Shown: in pieces, positions 44,802 through 55,226 of the stretch
How the letters are laid out: every line of letters begins with the position of its first letter
Numbering within the stretch: position 1 is the first letter of the stretch
NCBI RefSeq assembly: GCF_003112675.1
Contig: NZ_BFAY01000011.1
Coordinates: forward strand, 868,001-932,000
Length of the DNA: 64,000 nt
Direction of reading: 5' to 3'
DNA from: Leptospira johnsonii
GTDB lineage: Bacteria; Spirochaetota; Leptospiria; Leptospirales; Leptospiraceae
The notes under the pieces: generated by a model
Told to the model about the DNA's origin: nothing
Seen by the model: the letters and a program-made list of their open reading frames with translations, nothing else
Database searches by the model: none
Program-made: the position numbers and the translations under genes

Positions 44802-46769
44802 ATGGGAACTATAAATAAAAAAAATATACTAGAGATGTTCTCCCGTTATTCAGTCTGGGTTCTTCCTTCAGTAATACTAATTTCAGACATCATTATCAGA
44901 GACGAGATATTACCAACATTCAAACCCTTGCAGTGGGCGTTTTATTCTCTCTCATTTATCTATTCCGTAATTTTATATTCTGCGGCGATCATTCTCCTCA
45001 GAATTTTATACCAACAAAAATCCAAGATAGCATACTACATCGTATTCTTTCTGATCTTGTCTTTTTATACCGGAACATTATTAGGTTCTTACGGATACTA
45101 TGCGTATACCGGCATTATGCCTAATTTCTTTGTGTTCTCTTTCATATTCCACGAACCTTTAAACAGTTGGACAATCGTAGAAGGAGGGTTTACCAAATCC
45201 GCTTTGGTTTTCGGGCTTCTCGCCTTTACTGTTTTAGGTGCTTCTCTTTGGTTCACTGCGACCAAGGAACCTTTAAAATACAGATTCCAAACTCCGGTAC
45301 GGATCGGAGTAGTGATCGTATTTTTAGCGATCAGCGGCTTCTTACATAATAATACCAGATTTAACGACCAAGTATATGTTTCAGATACGAATACGCTCGC
45401 GTTCGTTTGGAGGAACTTATACAATCACCTAACGGGAGATAGTTTAGGATCCGCAGGCTTGCAATCCAGGAACAAGCCTAGACTTCCTCAGATCGCTTCC
45501 AATCCAGGGTTCAATGTTCTATTCGTAGTAACAGAAAGTTTGAGAAAGGGAAGTTTGGGAGTATATGGTTACGAAAGGAACACTACTCCTTTCATGTCTA
45601 AATTCGCACAAACAGCGGACCGAAGCCAATACTTCTTATTCAAAAAGGCTTATTCAAATTCCAGTTCTACTCTTCTATCTTTTCCAAGTATATTGACCGG
45701 GGTTTCTCCTTCTCAACCAGTTCCGATGACACATACGTATCCATTGTTCTGGGAGTATGGAAAATCCGCGGGGCTCTCTACTTTCTATATCACTAGCCAT
45801 AATCTGCAGTGGAACAACTTCGAAGGATTTTTCAAAAACTCAGGGATCGATTTCCTTTGGGATAAAGAAAGAAGCGGTTTAAAAGTATTCAACGATATCG
45901 GGATCGACGATAGAGAAACAGTAAAAGAATTCAAAAGACATCTTTCCGGATTTAAAACCTCAGGCAAAAGATTCGCTGGAGTTTTGCACTTCAACACGAA
46001 TCACTTTCCATACATTGTGCCGGAAGAATCAAAATTTTTCGCTGTGGATTCGGTGCCTGACCAGTACGATAACTCTGTCCGACACATGGACAGCCTTCTG
46101 GAAGATGTATACGCTTATCTGCAAAAAGAAGGTTTCTTAGAAAATACTGTAGTGATCTTCACATCGGATCATGGAGAGTCTCTTTTCGAGCATGATTACC
46201 TAGGACATATAGATAGCAACTATGTAGAGACTGTTGCCATCCCTATGTTGGTCTATATCCCGAATTCTCTAAAAGAATCCGTTAACCTACAAGCGATCAG
46301 AAGAAACACTGAAAAACCGGTAGCAAATACGGATCTGATCCCGACCTTCCTAGATATTTTAAATGTGGAAAATAGTCCTACGATCAAAAAGTATTCTGCA
46401 AATCTGGAAGGCAAATCCTTGCTCAGAGATATTTATGGAGACCGTAGGATCATCATCACCAATAATAACGAGATCTCTTTGTATAAAGTTGGGATCAGTT
46501 ATATCAAGGGAAATTACCATTATATAATGAATATGAACTCTAATCCTTCCAAAGAACGTCTATTCGATCTTTCTAAAGATCCGAAAGAGTTAAAAGATCT
46601 TTGGGCGGAAGCAAGTGAAGAGAATAAGATCCACTTTAGAGAAGTAGTAAAAGACTGCGGAGTTTGTGTGGAATTATTCTCGTCCCAAGGTTTACAATAC
46701 CAGACTTCGGAAGAAGATCTGGAAACTGCGGAACTAAAAAGAAATTCCTCTAAGCCTGCAACGTTCTGA
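44802..46769 (+). CDS. Membrane sulfatase-like hydrolase/transferase (LTA synthase / PEtN transferase superfamily)
   Basis: The 655-residue protein has about five N-terminal membrane helices (15-190). An outward-facing alkaline-phosphatase-type domain follows, with NVLFVVTESLRKGSLGVYGY (metal-binding Glu), a likely nucleophile in NSSSTLLSFPSILTG, and IFTSDHGESLFEHDY (metal-binding Asp/His). Members transfer phosphoglycerol or phosphoethanolamine, or hydrolyse sulfate esters. In a diderm, modification of lipid A, other lipids or glycans is likelier than lipoteichoic acid synthesis. It ends directly against the convergent acyltransferase gene. Confidence 0.83.
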   Translation: MGTINKKNILEMFSRYSVWVLPSVILISDIIIRDEILPTFKPLQWAFYSLSFIYSVILYSAAIILLRILYQQKSKIAYYIVFFLILSFYTGTLLGSYGYYAYTGIMPNFFVFSFIFHEPLNSWTIVEGGFTKSALVFGLLAFTVLGASLWFTATKEPLKYRFQTPVRIGVVIVFLAISGFLHNNTRFNDQVYVSDTNTLAFVWRNLYNHLTGDSLGSAGLQSRNKPRLPQIASNPGFNVLFVVTESLRKGSLGVYGYERNTTPFMSKFAQTADRSQYFLFKKAYSNSSSTLLSFPSILTGVSPSQPVPMTHTYPLFWEYGKSAGLSTFYITSHNLQWNNFEGFFKNSGIDFLWDKERSGLKVFNDIGIDDRETVKEFKRHLSGFKTSGKRFAGVLHFNTNHFPYIVPEESKFFAVDSVPDQYDNSVRHMDSLLEDVYAYLQKEGFLENTVVIFTSDHGESLFEHDYLGHIDSNYVETVAIPMLVYIPNSLKESVNLQAIRRNTEKPVANTDLIPTFLDILNVENSPTIKKYSANLEGKSLLRDIYGDRRIIITNNNEISLYKVGISYIKGNYHYIMNMNSNPSKERLFDLSKDPKELKDLWAEASEENKIHFREVVKDCGVCVELFSSQGLQYQTSEEDLETAELKRNSSKPATF

Positions 46770-47753
46770 TCAAACTCTAGATCTTTCAGAAGAGGGTTTA
46801 AATTCTTTCCAGAACTTATCTAGTTCTTCTTTGTTTTCCGGTTTAGTATGCCAACGTCTATGTAACCAGAAATAATCTCCTGGATGTTTATAGACTTCTT
46901 CTTCCAAACGTTTTACCCATTTATGAGTGAATTCTCTCTCCCATAGTTCCGGGTCCTTTCTAGGGTCCAGATCCGGTCTTTCGAATTCTTCTACATAAAA
47001 ATATAATTTTCCTGTTTGATCGTACCAGCTACTGCAGAATAAGATCGGCACATCGGTCATTCTGGAGAATGTTGCGGGTCCTAAGAATGTAGAGGCCAAG
47101 TTCCCTAAAAATGGAAAGAAGGACCCCGTCTTACCTGCGTCCTGGTCCGAAATAAATGCGACTAATTTTCCCTGCTTGAGCAGAGTTAAGGCCTTTCTAG
47201 GACTTTCGTCCGTATAGACCAACTTGATCCGTTGAGAAGCTCTGTTCTTTTCAATCCAAGCGTTGGACCAGGGATTACTTTGCCTTTTTGCAAATACATA
47301 TAGATCGTTTTTAGGAGCGGTATAACAAATGGCAACACCCATCGTTTCCCAATTTCCTAAATGACCTAAAACCAAGATCCCACCTTTCTCAAAAAGGCGA
47401 GTATGAGTTTCTTTATTCGGTAAGAAGGTCACCCATTTATCTATGAATTTTCTGTTCATTCTAGGTTCTTCACAGAACTCATTTGCCATATGGGAAAGAT
47501 TTCTAAGATTATGAAGGATGTACTCTTGTATCTCAGATTCCGACTTTTGAGGAAATGTTGTCCGTATATGTCTTTCGATCCTTTTTCTAGTCGCGCCTGT
47601 CGTTTTGGCCAGGAATCGAATGATATAGAATAGGATCTTTCCCCTAAGAATATAAGGGAAAATAGACAGAGTGCCCACCAATATTCTCGCGAAAAGGTAC
47701 TGCAGGAATTTTTTGACTTTTTGTCTCTCGCTTCTAGGTTTAGGATTCGCCAT
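46770..47753 (-). CDS. Lipid A-type lysophospholipid acyltransferase (LpxL/HtrB family)
   Basis: The 327-residue protein has an N-terminal hydrophobic region and the acyltransferase motif GHLGNWETMG, where H and E form the HX4E catalytic pair. FAKRQSNPWSNAWIEKNRAS and VAFISDQDAGKTGSFFPFLG are conserved in LpxL/LpxM. It would add a secondary acyl chain to lipid A at the inner membrane. Leptospiral lipid A is acylated in this way, so the assignment fits. No gap separates it from the convergent sulfatase gene. Confidence 0.88.
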   Translation of the reverse strand: MANPKPRSERQKVKKFLQYLFARILVGTLSIFPYILRGKILFYIIRFLAKTTGATRKRIERHIRTTFPQKSESEIQEYILHNLRNLSHMANEFCEEPRMNRKFIDKWVTFLPNKETHTRLFEKGGILVLGHLGNWETMGVAICYTAPKNDLYVFAKRQSNPWSNAWIEKNRASQRIKLVYTDESPRKALTLLKQGKLVAFISDQDAGKTGSFFPFLGNLASTFLGPATFSRMTDVPILFCSSWYDQTGKLYFYVEEFERPDLDPRKDPELWEREFTHKWVKRLEEEVYKHPGDYFWLHRRWHTKPENKEELDKFWKEFKPSSERSRV

Positions 47754-47932
47754 TACTATAATCCAGTGTATAAAAACAGTTCCGAAGATCTCTCGACCTA
47801 GTCCAAATTTTAGGATCTTCTCTGAATCTAAAAAGAAAAAAAACGAATCGATTGAATACTTAAAAAGAAAAAGAAACCATGGTCGGGTCTAATTTCTCAG
47901 GACTTTTTCCGACAGAATAAAAAGGACGATGT

Positions 47933-49063
47933 ATGCCCTTCCAATTTTTAACAAATAAAGTCGCAAGACCTCAAAGATTCTCAAGGATCTTATCTTTAGT
48001 TCTGTTCTCATCTATACTCTTAATCTCGAGCGGAAACGGATTTTCCGCTCCTAAAGCCGACCCAAAAGAAACCCAAGGCAAGAGTTTTAAATTTCCCCAA
48101 GACCATTTTTTCCATAAAGGATACAGAGTAGAATGGTGCTATTTCATTGGCATCTTGGATACCGAAGAAGGTAAAGAATTAGGATATGAGTTAAGCTTCT
48201 TCCGAGCTTACCTTGGGCCTAAAGTTGCATTATATCCAGTCCACTTTGCAATCTCCGATCTTGAAGATGAAAAACATAAGATCTCTCAAACCATCGAAAG
48301 AGAATTAGGCGGAGTCGCCGGCCAAGACAAAAGCAACCTGTGGAGTGGGGATTATCGTATGGAAGTCACAGGCCCTGCGGACTTTAGGATCTCTGCTTTC
48401 CCTAGAACCGACTCCGGCTTCGGTTTGGAATTAGAACTTAGCACCAAATCAAAAAATATTCTTACTCACGGCAAAAACGGAAAATCACTTAAGAGCAGAA
48501 AGAACCCTAAATTTTTCTCCCATTATTACAGCATTCCTCGTTTGGAAACCAAGGGCTCTCTTTATCTGGAGGGAAAAGAATATCATGTCAAATCCGGTAC
48601 AAGTTGGATGGACCATGAATGGAGCAGTCCAGAAGGTACCGAGGCTGCTTTCGATCTTTCCTCCAAGGATATTTCCTGGGATTGGATCTGTATCCAAATG
48701 GAAGACGGTTCCGATATTATGGCCTTCAATTTTAAAAATAGATCGGGAGATATTGAAACCTTCGGGACTTTCCGTTCTCCAGAGGGAAAGGTAATATCTT
48801 TAGAGAATGAGAATGATCTGAAATTTGTTCCGGAAGATAAGACCTGGAAAAGCGACCTAACGGGGAATTCCTACAAATTACGATGGAAATTAATTTCCGA
48901 ACGATTTAATTTGAATATCTCGCCTAGATTCGAGGAGCAGGAGTTCGACGCAAGATCTAGCACCGGACTAATTTATTGGGAAGGCGCAGTCAAAGTCGGC
49001 GGAGATATCGAAGGGAAATCCGTAAAAGGAAAAGGTTACCTGGAACTAAAACCTTTCCGTTAA
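47933..49063 (+). CDS. Lipocalin-like (CrtC/AttH) exported protein
   Basis: The 376-residue protein has a signal peptide (ILSLVLFSSILLISSGNGFSA). The fold matches the AttH/CrtC lipocalin-like family: FPQDHFFHKGYRVEWCYFIG, then SGTSWMDHEWSSPEGTEAAF, and SKDISWDWICIQMEDGSDIM. CrtC is a carotenoid hydratase; most relatives are of unknown function and bind lipophilic ligands. The Shine-Dalgarno aaagga lies 5-7 bases from the ATG. The Opp transporter genes start about 100 bases downstream, which suggests transport of a related ligand (inference). Confidence 0.85.
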   Translation: MPFQFLTNKVARPQRFSRILSLVLFSSILLISSGNGFSAPKADPKETQGKSFKFPQDHFFHKGYRVEWCYFIGILDTEEGKELGYELSFFRAYLGPKVALYPVHFAISDLEDEKHKISQTIERELGGVAGQDKSNLWSGDYRMEVTGPADFRISAFPRTDSGFGLELELSTKSKNILTHGKNGKSLKSRKNPKFFSHYYSIPRLETKGSLYLEGKEYHVKSGTSWMDHEWSSPEGTEAAFDLSSKDISWDWICIQMEDGSDIMAFNFKNRSGDIETFGTFRSPEGKVISLENENDLKFVPEDKTWKSDLTGNSYKLRWKLISERFNLNISPRFEEQEFDARSSTGLIYWEGAVKVGGDIEGKSVKGKGYLELKPFR

Positions 49064-49165
49064 TGCCGATCCCGGCCGGAGAAAAAACCTTTATCCCTGG
49101 CAAACGGTATGGAAAATTGTTCGATGCCCGAAACTAGCTGCGAGTTATAACGGACTTTAATCCGA

Positions 49166-50179
49166 ATGAGAAATTATTTTGTAAAAAGGATCTTTCTGAT
49201 CGTTCCCACCATCCTTGGGATCACTTTCCTAGTATTTATTTTATCCCACCTAGCTCCGGGCGGACCTTTAGAAAGAGAGATCGCAAAATTAAGAGGATAC
49301 GGCAACGAAGACGGCGCCAGATCTTCTTTGATCAATAACGAAGAAATTGAGATCCTAAAACAAAAACTACGTTTGGACAAACCACTTCCGGTCGCTTATT
49401 TGTACTGGTTATGGGATGTGGCGAGTTTGGACCTGGGAGAATCCAGATTACATTCTCGCCCTGTTAACGAATTGATCTTCGAAAAGATCCCCGTATCCCT
49501 CACATTCGGTCTTTCCGGATTTTTACTTTCTTATCTGATCTGTATTCCATTAGGAATTCGTAAAGCAATTCAAAGTGGTCAGGCATTCGATAGCGGGACG
49601 AGTATCATCATTCTAATCGCGTATTCTATTCCGGTATTTGCGCTTTCGATGTTATTATTATACCTTCTCTCTTCAGGAGAAGTGTTTTCCGTATTTCCTC
49701 TAGGACACGAATATTCAGACAATTACGATGATCTAGACTTTTTTGAGAAGATCATAGATAGAGCCGAGCATATGTTCTTGCCAGTGCTATGTTATGTTTC
49801 CGGGTCTTTTGCAATGCTCACTCTTTTGATGAAAAACTCTCTCTTGGACCAGATCTCTAAAGAGTACGTTAGAACTGCAATCTCCAAAGGTTTATCTTTT
49901 AAAGATGCAATTTACAAACATGCATTTAGGAACAGTTTGATCCCGATCGCAACAGGATTCGGTTCCAATCTAAGTTTGGTTTTAGCGGGATCCTTGATTA
50001 TCGAGTTGGTATTCAGTATAGATGGGATCGGATTACTCAGTTTTCAAGCAGTCACAGAAAGAGATACCAATCTGATGATGGGGCTTCTACTGATCCAAAG
50101 TTTTCTCTCCCTGATCGGGAACATTCTCTCGGATCTTTGTTATATTATCATCGACCCTAGGATCAATTTCGAAGCATGA
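49166..50179 (+). CDS. oppB: ABC transporter permease (OppB/DppB family)
   Basis: The 337-residue inner-membrane permease has six helices and the family signature [20 protein letters not shown]. The EAA-like loop is [20 protein letters not shown] and [13 protein letters not shown]. It pairs with OppC to import peptides, nickel or other small substrates. First of four overlapping genes; the stop overlaps the oppC start as ATGA. No substrate-binding protein gene is nearby. Confidence 0.92.
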   Translation: MRNYFVKRIFLIVPTILGITFLVFILSHLAPGGPLEREIAKLRGYGNEDGARSSLINNEEIEILKQKLRLDKPLPVAYLYWLWDVASLDLGESRLHSRPVNELIFEKIPVSLTFGLSGFLLSYLICIPLGIRKAIQSGQAFDSGTSIIILIAYSIPVFALSMLLLYLLSSGEVFSVFPLGHEYSDNYDDLDFFEKIIDRAEHMFLPVLCYVSGSFAMLTLLMKNSLLDQISKEYVRTAISKGLSFKDAIYKHAFRNSLIPIATGFGSNLSLVLAGSLIIELVFSIDGIGLLSFQAVTERDTNLMMGLLLIQSFLSLIGNILSDLCYIIIDPRINFEA

Positions 50180-51216
50180 ACTCTCTATTCAAAAGAAGAT
50201 TCGAAAAATTCAGATCCAATACAAAGGCATGGATCTCTCTTTGGATATTGGGAATCTCCTATATCGTTTCCTTATTCGCACCTATACTGTCAAATAACCA
50301 GCCTTGGATCGTTTCCTACGATGATTCTTGGAAATTTCCGATCTTCGTCCGTTATACTCAAAAGGACTTCGGTGGATCGGAATATTCTCCCGTGAATTAC
50401 AAAAAACTAAAATTGAGAGAAGACTTCGAAGACGACGACGATAACTGGATCTTATTCCCTCCGGTTCCTTACGGATACAACGAAGACAATTTAGAGACAA
50501 TCGAAGACGATGAAAATCCACCTTCTTCTCCTAGCCTAAAACACTGGCTCGGAACGGACGATAGAGGAAGGGATGTCTTCACTCGGATCTTTTATGCGTA
50601 CAGAAATTCCATGAGTTTCGGACTGATCCTAGTATTTATAGAATTTATTTTCGGAACGATTGTAGGCGGGATCCAAGGATATTACGGAAGAAGAACGGAT
50701 ATCATCCTGCAAAGGATCATTGAAATTTTATCCGCAATCCCTTTCTTATATTTGATCCTAATCATGGGTTCTTTTTTCGGAAGAGGATTTATAGTATTAG
50801 GGATTACTTACTCCGCATTGAGTTGGATCGGGATCAGTATGTACATGCGAGGGGAATTTTACAGATCTAAATCTCTTACTTACGTGGATGCGGCAAAAGC
50901 GTTAGGCGCTAGCTCTTGGAGTATCATGAAAAATCATATTCTACCGAATGCGATCACTCCGCTTGTGACCTTCTTACCATTTGCACTCATCAGCTCTATC
51001 TCTATATTAAGCGCCTTGGACTTTTTAGGTTATGGAATTCCTGCACCGAATCCTTCTTGGGGAGAAATGATCAGCCAAGGAAGGGACAATCTCAGAGCTT
51101 GGTGGTTGATCGCTTTTCCTTCTTTGTCATTAGCGGCCACCATCCTCCTTTCTTCTTTTATAGGAGAAGGCATACGTGATTCTTTTGATTCTAAGGAGAA
51201 GGTAACGTACGAATGA
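50176..51216 (+). CDS. oppC: ABC transporter permease (OppC/DppC family)
   Basis: The 346-residue permease has an N-terminal helix and a long periplasmic acidic insert at about residues 40-115 ([20 protein letters not shown]). Then come [16 protein letters not shown], characteristic of OppC, and [20 protein letters not shown] with HILPNAITP as the EAA loop. The insert is longer than usual. Starts and stops overlap those of its neighbours (ATGA). Confidence 0.92.
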   Translation: MNSLFKRRFEKFRSNTKAWISLWILGISYIVSLFAPILSNNQPWIVSYDDSWKFPIFVRYTQKDFGGSEYSPVNYKKLKLREDFEDDDDNWILFPPVPYGYNEDNLETIEDDENPPSSPSLKHWLGTDDRGRDVFTRIFYAYRNSMSFGLILVFIEFIFGTIVGGIQGYYGRRTDIILQRIIEILSAIPFLYLILIMGSFFGRGFIVLGITYSALSWIGISMYMRGEFYRSKSLTYVDAAKALGASSWSIMKNHILPNAITPLVTFLPFALISSISILSALDFLGYGIPAPNPSWGEMISQGRDNLRAWWLIAFPSLSLAATILLSSFIGEGIRDSFDSKEKVTYE

Positions 51217-52205
51217 ATTCGGAAACTATTCTCCAAGTATCTAACTTAATTTTAGAACTTTCAAAAGAAGGAAAGTTCGTGCCATTATTAGAAGAGATCA
51301 ACTTTGAGATCCGTAAAGGAGAAGTTCTCGCACTCGTAGGAGAGTCCGGTTGCGGAAAATCGGTCTGCTCTGCAGCGATCACAAAATTACTTCCTCGTGA
51401 GTCTTTTAGATACGCGAATGGAAAGGTTCTATTCCAAGGAACGGACCTTCTTCAAACGGACTCAGAAACTTTAAGAAAGATCCGAGGAAAAAAAATCTCA
51501 TACGTATTCCAAGAACCCTTCTCAGCTTTAGATCCTTTGAGTAAAATAAAAGACCAAATGACAGAAGGATTTTTAGAACACGGACTCGGAACCCGTAAAG
51601 AAGCGGAAGATAAGGCCGAATATCTTCTTGGAGCGGTAGGAATTACCGACATAAAGTTAAGGATGAATTGTTATCCTCATCAGTTAAGCGGCGGGATCTT
51701 ACAAAGGGTCGGGATCGGAATGGCATTGATGTGCGATCCAGAGCTTTTAATCGCAGATGAACCAACTTCCGCTTTGGATGTTACAGTCCAGGCCCAGTTG
51801 GTGGAACTCCTACTGAAATTGAAAGAAAAGATGAACTTATCCGTATTATTCATCTCTCACGATTTCGGTTTGGTCAGCCATATTGCGGACCGGATCTGCG
51901 TATTATATGCTGGAAGGATCGCTGAACTCGGAACAGTGGACCAAATTTTGGACCAACCAAATCACCCTTATACAAAAGATCTTTTGGATTCTTTGCCTTC
52001 TCATTTTTTCCAAACTGGGGTTTTTAAACCGATAGAAGGGAGATTACCTTCTCCAGGAAGTTATCCTAAGGGCTGCCATTATTCGGACAGATGCGATTTT
52101 GTATTTTCTCACTGTAGGACAGCAAAACCTACATTAGAAAATATGAATGGGTCAGGGCATTTCTCCGCATGCTTCTTAAATGAGAAAAAGGAGCTTGCGG
52201 GATGA
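51213..52205 (+). CDS. oppD: ABC transporter ATPase (OppD/DppD family)
   Basis: The 330-residue ATPase has Walker [12 protein letters not shown] signature [15 protein letters not shown] and Walker [13 protein letters not shown]. The signature reads LSGGILQR where most relatives have LSGGMRQR. The C-terminal oligopeptide domain contains [15 protein letters not shown], the cysteine set that in relatives can bind a [4Fe-4S] cluster. It works with OppF, powering OppB/OppC. Confidence 0.93.
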   Translation: MNSETILQVSNLILELSKEGKFVPLLEEINFEIRKGEVLALVGESGCGKSVCSAAITKLLPRESFRYANGKVLFQGTDLLQTDSETLRKIRGKKISYVFQEPFSALDPLSKIKDQMTEGFLEHGLGTRKEAEDKAEYLLGAVGITDIKLRMNCYPHQLSGGILQRVGIGMALMCDPELLIADEPTSALDVTVQAQLVELLLKLKEKMNLSVLFISHDFGLVSHIADRICVLYAGRIAELGTVDQILDQPNHPYTKDLLDSLPSHFFQTGVFKPIEGRLPSPGSYPKGCHYSDRCDFVFSHCRTAKPTLENMNGSGHFSACFLNEKKELAG

Positions 52206-53164
52206 ACCTTTTAGAGATCAAAGATCTGAACGTAAGCTACGGAAAAGAAACCTTTTTCGGCGAAAGAAAATCCGTAATCAAAGCTGTAGAAGATGTAAAC
52301 CTAGTAATGGAAGACGGGGAAACATTTAGCCTAGTGGGTGAATCCGGTTGCGGAAAATCTACATTGGGCAGGGCGATACTCAGACTTCTTAAATCAGATT
52401 CAGGCTCCATATTTTTCAAAGGAAAAGAGATCCTAGGGTTAAAAGAAAAAGAATTTTTACCTCTCAGAAAACAGATCCAGATCGTATTCCAAGATCCTTA
52501 TTCTTCCTTAAATCCAAGAAGGAATATTAAAGATATCTTAACCGAAGGACTTTATATCCACGGGAATTACACGGAGGAGCAAGCCGAAGAGGAAGCTTCG
52601 GACATCTTGGAAAAAGTGGGGCTCCCTCCGGATATCCTAAACAGATATCCTCATGAATTTTCCGGAGGACAGAGACAAAGGATTGCGATCGCAAGAGCTT
52701 TGATCTTAAAACCGGAATTTATACTCTTTGATGAAGCCGTCTCCGCTTTGGACGTTTCCAACCAGGCTCAGGTACTTCTTCTATTACAAAAATTGAAAGC
52801 AGATTTCGGGCTTTCTTATTTGTTCATATCTCATGATCTGGGAATCGTAAAATCCATTTCGGATAAGATCGCAGTCATGTATTTGGGAAAGATCGTAGAG
52901 ATAGGCACCAAATCCCAGATCGCAGAAAAACCTTCTCATCCTTATACGAAGGCTTTATTCGGAGCAATATTCGAAGTAGAAAATCGCAAGACCCGAAAAA
53001 CCCCTCTGCAAGGAGAGGTGCCTAGTATATTAAAAAAACCGAACGGTTGTCATTTCCATACTCGTTGTCCTATTGCAAAAGACATCTGTTCCGAAACAAC
53101 TCCGGAATGGAAGGATCTAGGCGAAGGCCATAAGTCCTACTGCCATTTTCCGGACGGAAAATAA
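52202..53164 (+). CDS. oppF: ABC transporter ATPase (OppF/DppF family)
   Basis: The 320-residue ATPase has Walker [13 protein letters not shown] signature [15 protein letters not shown] and Walker [13 protein letters not shown]. In DEAVSALD, Ala replaces the common Pro. The C-terminal domain has [21 protein letters not shown] with the cysteine pattern of the family. It overlaps oppD as ATGA and ends one base before the AsmA-like gene, so all five genes could share a transcript. Confidence 0.93.
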   Translation: MNLLEIKDLNVSYGKETFFGERKSVIKAVEDVNLVMEDGETFSLVGESGCGKSTLGRAILRLLKSDSGSIFFKGKEILGLKEKEFLPLRKQIQIVFQDPYSSLNPRRNIKDILTEGLYIHGNYTEEQAEEEASDILEKVGLPPDILNRYPHEFSGGQRQRIAIARALILKPEFILFDEAVSALDVSNQAQVLLLLQKLKADFGLSYLFISHDLGIVKSISDKIAVMYLGKIVEIGTKSQIAEKPSHPYTKALFGAIFEVENRKTRKTPLQGEVPSILKKPNGCHFHTRCPIAKDICSETTPEWKDLGEGHKSYCHFPDGK

Positions 53165-53165
53165 A

Positions 53166-55226
53166 ATGCGCTCCTGGGACGTGATCAATCGGTATTTAGA
53201 AGAGAATAAGATCCGCTATATTTCCGCACTCGGGTTTTTCGTATTATTATTCGTACTGATCGTTTACATCCCTTTCGTTCAAAGAAAGGACGTATATAAA
53301 GAATTCATATTAGACCGACTGAGAAGTTCCACCGACCTAGATATTAAAGTAGCAGATTCGGATCTATACCTTCTGCCTTTTCCGGGAATAGAACTAAATC
53401 AAATCGAAATCAGAAAAGACAATGTACTGATCGCAGTCAGCGACAAAGTAGATATTGATATTTCCTGGTTCGGTTTGATCAAAAGAATGATTGAGATCCG
53501 GGACATTTCCATCAACGGAGGATCCCTTCATTTGGAAAGAAGAAAGGATGGGTCTTTTGATATAGTAGAGTATTTGAATGGAAAGAAGAAAGAAGCGGAA
53601 CAGAAGAGTAACGTAAAAGAACTTCTGGACGACGTAAATTCCAGGATTGGATTCTCTACCGAAGATTTTTTGGCTATTAGTCTGAAAAATATAGAAATAG
53701 ATAATTTCACATTAGAATATAACGAACAGAGCCACGATAGAAAATACATAGTATATTTCAAAAAGTCTCAGATCTCCGTTTCTTTTTACGGAAAGGACGT
53801 GGATCTTTTATTCCAGGGAACAATAGACGACCAACCTATCGATCTAGAAATGACAGGTGGCTTGCAAAACTTTCCTGTGAATTGGGAAAAATTACAATTC
53901 AGTGCAGTCCTAAAAACGGAAGAACTTTCACTTTCTCTACTCAGAGATCTATTCCACATATTCCCAGCTGGGGACTTCTCCAAAACAAAACTTTCCGGAA
54001 GAACAGAAGTAGTAAAGGAAGAAGGTACCATTTTTAAATTCAAGATCCGGAACCAAATTAAGGATCTTGCATATAAAGGAGGGCTCCCTTTCGGAAATAT
54101 CAGATTGAATGTTGACTTCGATCTGGACTTGATCAACAAAAAGGTAGCTTTTCCTTTTATAGAAACAGTTTGGGAAGGAGTAGCAAAAGCTACTGCAAAA
54201 GGGAGTGTGAACTGGAAGAACAGAAGTTTAGGTCAGTTCGATATCAAAGCGGATTATGGGGACTATCATAATCTTTTAAAACTCGGAAAACTATTCCAAG
54301 TCAGAGAGGATCTTTTCGATCCGAATTCTCCTCCGGGTATCTTCTATTTTACAGGAGAATTGAATAATATTTTTGCATTCAAACATAGATTCGCCCATAT
54401 AAAAATGGAAGCGAAGTATGTGGATCCGCTTCTTTCCATCCCTAACTTCCATGCGTATATCTATAACGGAGAAATATTAGGAAAAGCTAAAATATATCCG
54501 GATATACCTAAGATAGAAGTGGAGGGAGACGCCCATCGACTTCAGGTAGATAAGGTACTTCTTCCTTATTTATCCGAAAAAATTATGGAAGGTGAACTTT
54601 CCAGCTGGTTCTCCTTTGAAACGCAGATCAGAAATCATTCTAGGGATTCCGTGAAGGAACTTTTTGCCAACATGAAAGGGATCGGGAATATCACGATCAA
54701 GAACGGAGAGCTAGTCGGTTACGCAAACTTCATGGTCCCGGTCTTGAACACCTTAGGTAAAATTATCGCATTCAAGGGTGTGGATGGAAGAGAGTTAAAA
54801 TTTATCTCCCTTAAATCCGATGTAAAAATCGGAGGCAACGAGATGTACTTCCCCAACATGAAACTGGAAATCGAGAACAGCGGAATGGACGTTGATGGAA
54901 AGGGTACTGTCGGCTTTGATCAAAAAATCGATATGAGACTCCATCTTCGCTTAGGTGGAAAGTATATCGGTAAAGGTTTACATATCCCGATTATCTATGC
55001 GGGAACATTTGGAAAAAGTATTCCTTATGTGGATCCAATTTGGCTCGGCAGTGTGTATACCGGTATGACGTTACTAGGACCTTATCTTATCCCTTTGGGC
55101 GGACCTTACGCAGGTGGTGTCGCTGGGTCAGTAATAGGAGAGTATGTCCGAGACCTTTGGGATGGCGTTACCGGTCTATTCGGTGGAAGCAGTTCCGACT
55201 CGGACAAAAAACAAAAAGATAAATAA
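53166..55226 (+). CDS. AsmA-like/TamB-related membrane-anchored protein
   Basis: The 686-residue protein has one N-terminal membrane helix (ISALGFFVLLFVLIVYIPFV). Beta-rich sequence follows: an AsmA-type N-terminal part with DSDLYLLPFPGIELNQIEIR and SGWSFEF-like repeats, and an AsmA_2-like C-terminal region with IKNGELVGYANFMVPVLNTL and GTVGFDQKIDMRLHLRLGG. These proteins form bridge-like structures that carry phospholipids between membranes. The last 30 residues are Gly/Ser-rich and charged. It directly follows oppF and ends against the LTA-synthase-like gene without a gap. Confidence 0.83.
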   Translation: MRSWDVINRYLEENKIRYISALGFFVLLFVLIVYIPFVQRKDVYKEFILDRLRSSTDLDIKVADSDLYLLPFPGIELNQIEIRKDNVLIAVSDKVDIDISWFGLIKRMIEIRDISINGGSLHLERRKDGSFDIVEYLNGKKKEAEQKSNVKELLDDVNSRIGFSTEDFLAISLKNIEIDNFTLEYNEQSHDRKYIVYFKKSQISVSFYGKDVDLLFQGTIDDQPIDLEMTGGLQNFPVNWEKLQFSAVLKTEELSLSLLRDLFHIFPAGDFSKTKLSGRTEVVKEEGTIFKFKIRNQIKDLAYKGGLPFGNIRLNVDFDLDLINKKVAFPFIETVWEGVAKATAKGSVNWKNRSLGQFDIKADYGDYHNLLKLGKLFQVREDLFDPNSPPGIFYFTGELNNIFAFKHRFAHIKMEAKYVDPLLSIPNFHAYIYNGEILGKAKIYPDIPKIEVEGDAHRLQVDKVLLPYLSEKIMEGELSSWFSFETQIRNHSRDSVKELFANMKGIGNITIKNGELVGYANFMVPVLNTLGKIIAFKGVDGRELKFISLKSDVKIGGNEMYFPNMKLEIENSGMDVDGKGTVGFDQKIDMRLHLRLGGKYIGKGLHIPIIYAGTFGKSIPYVDPIWLGSVYTGMTLLGPYLIPLGGPYAGGVAGSVIGEYVRDLWDGVTGLFGGSSSDSDKKQKDK

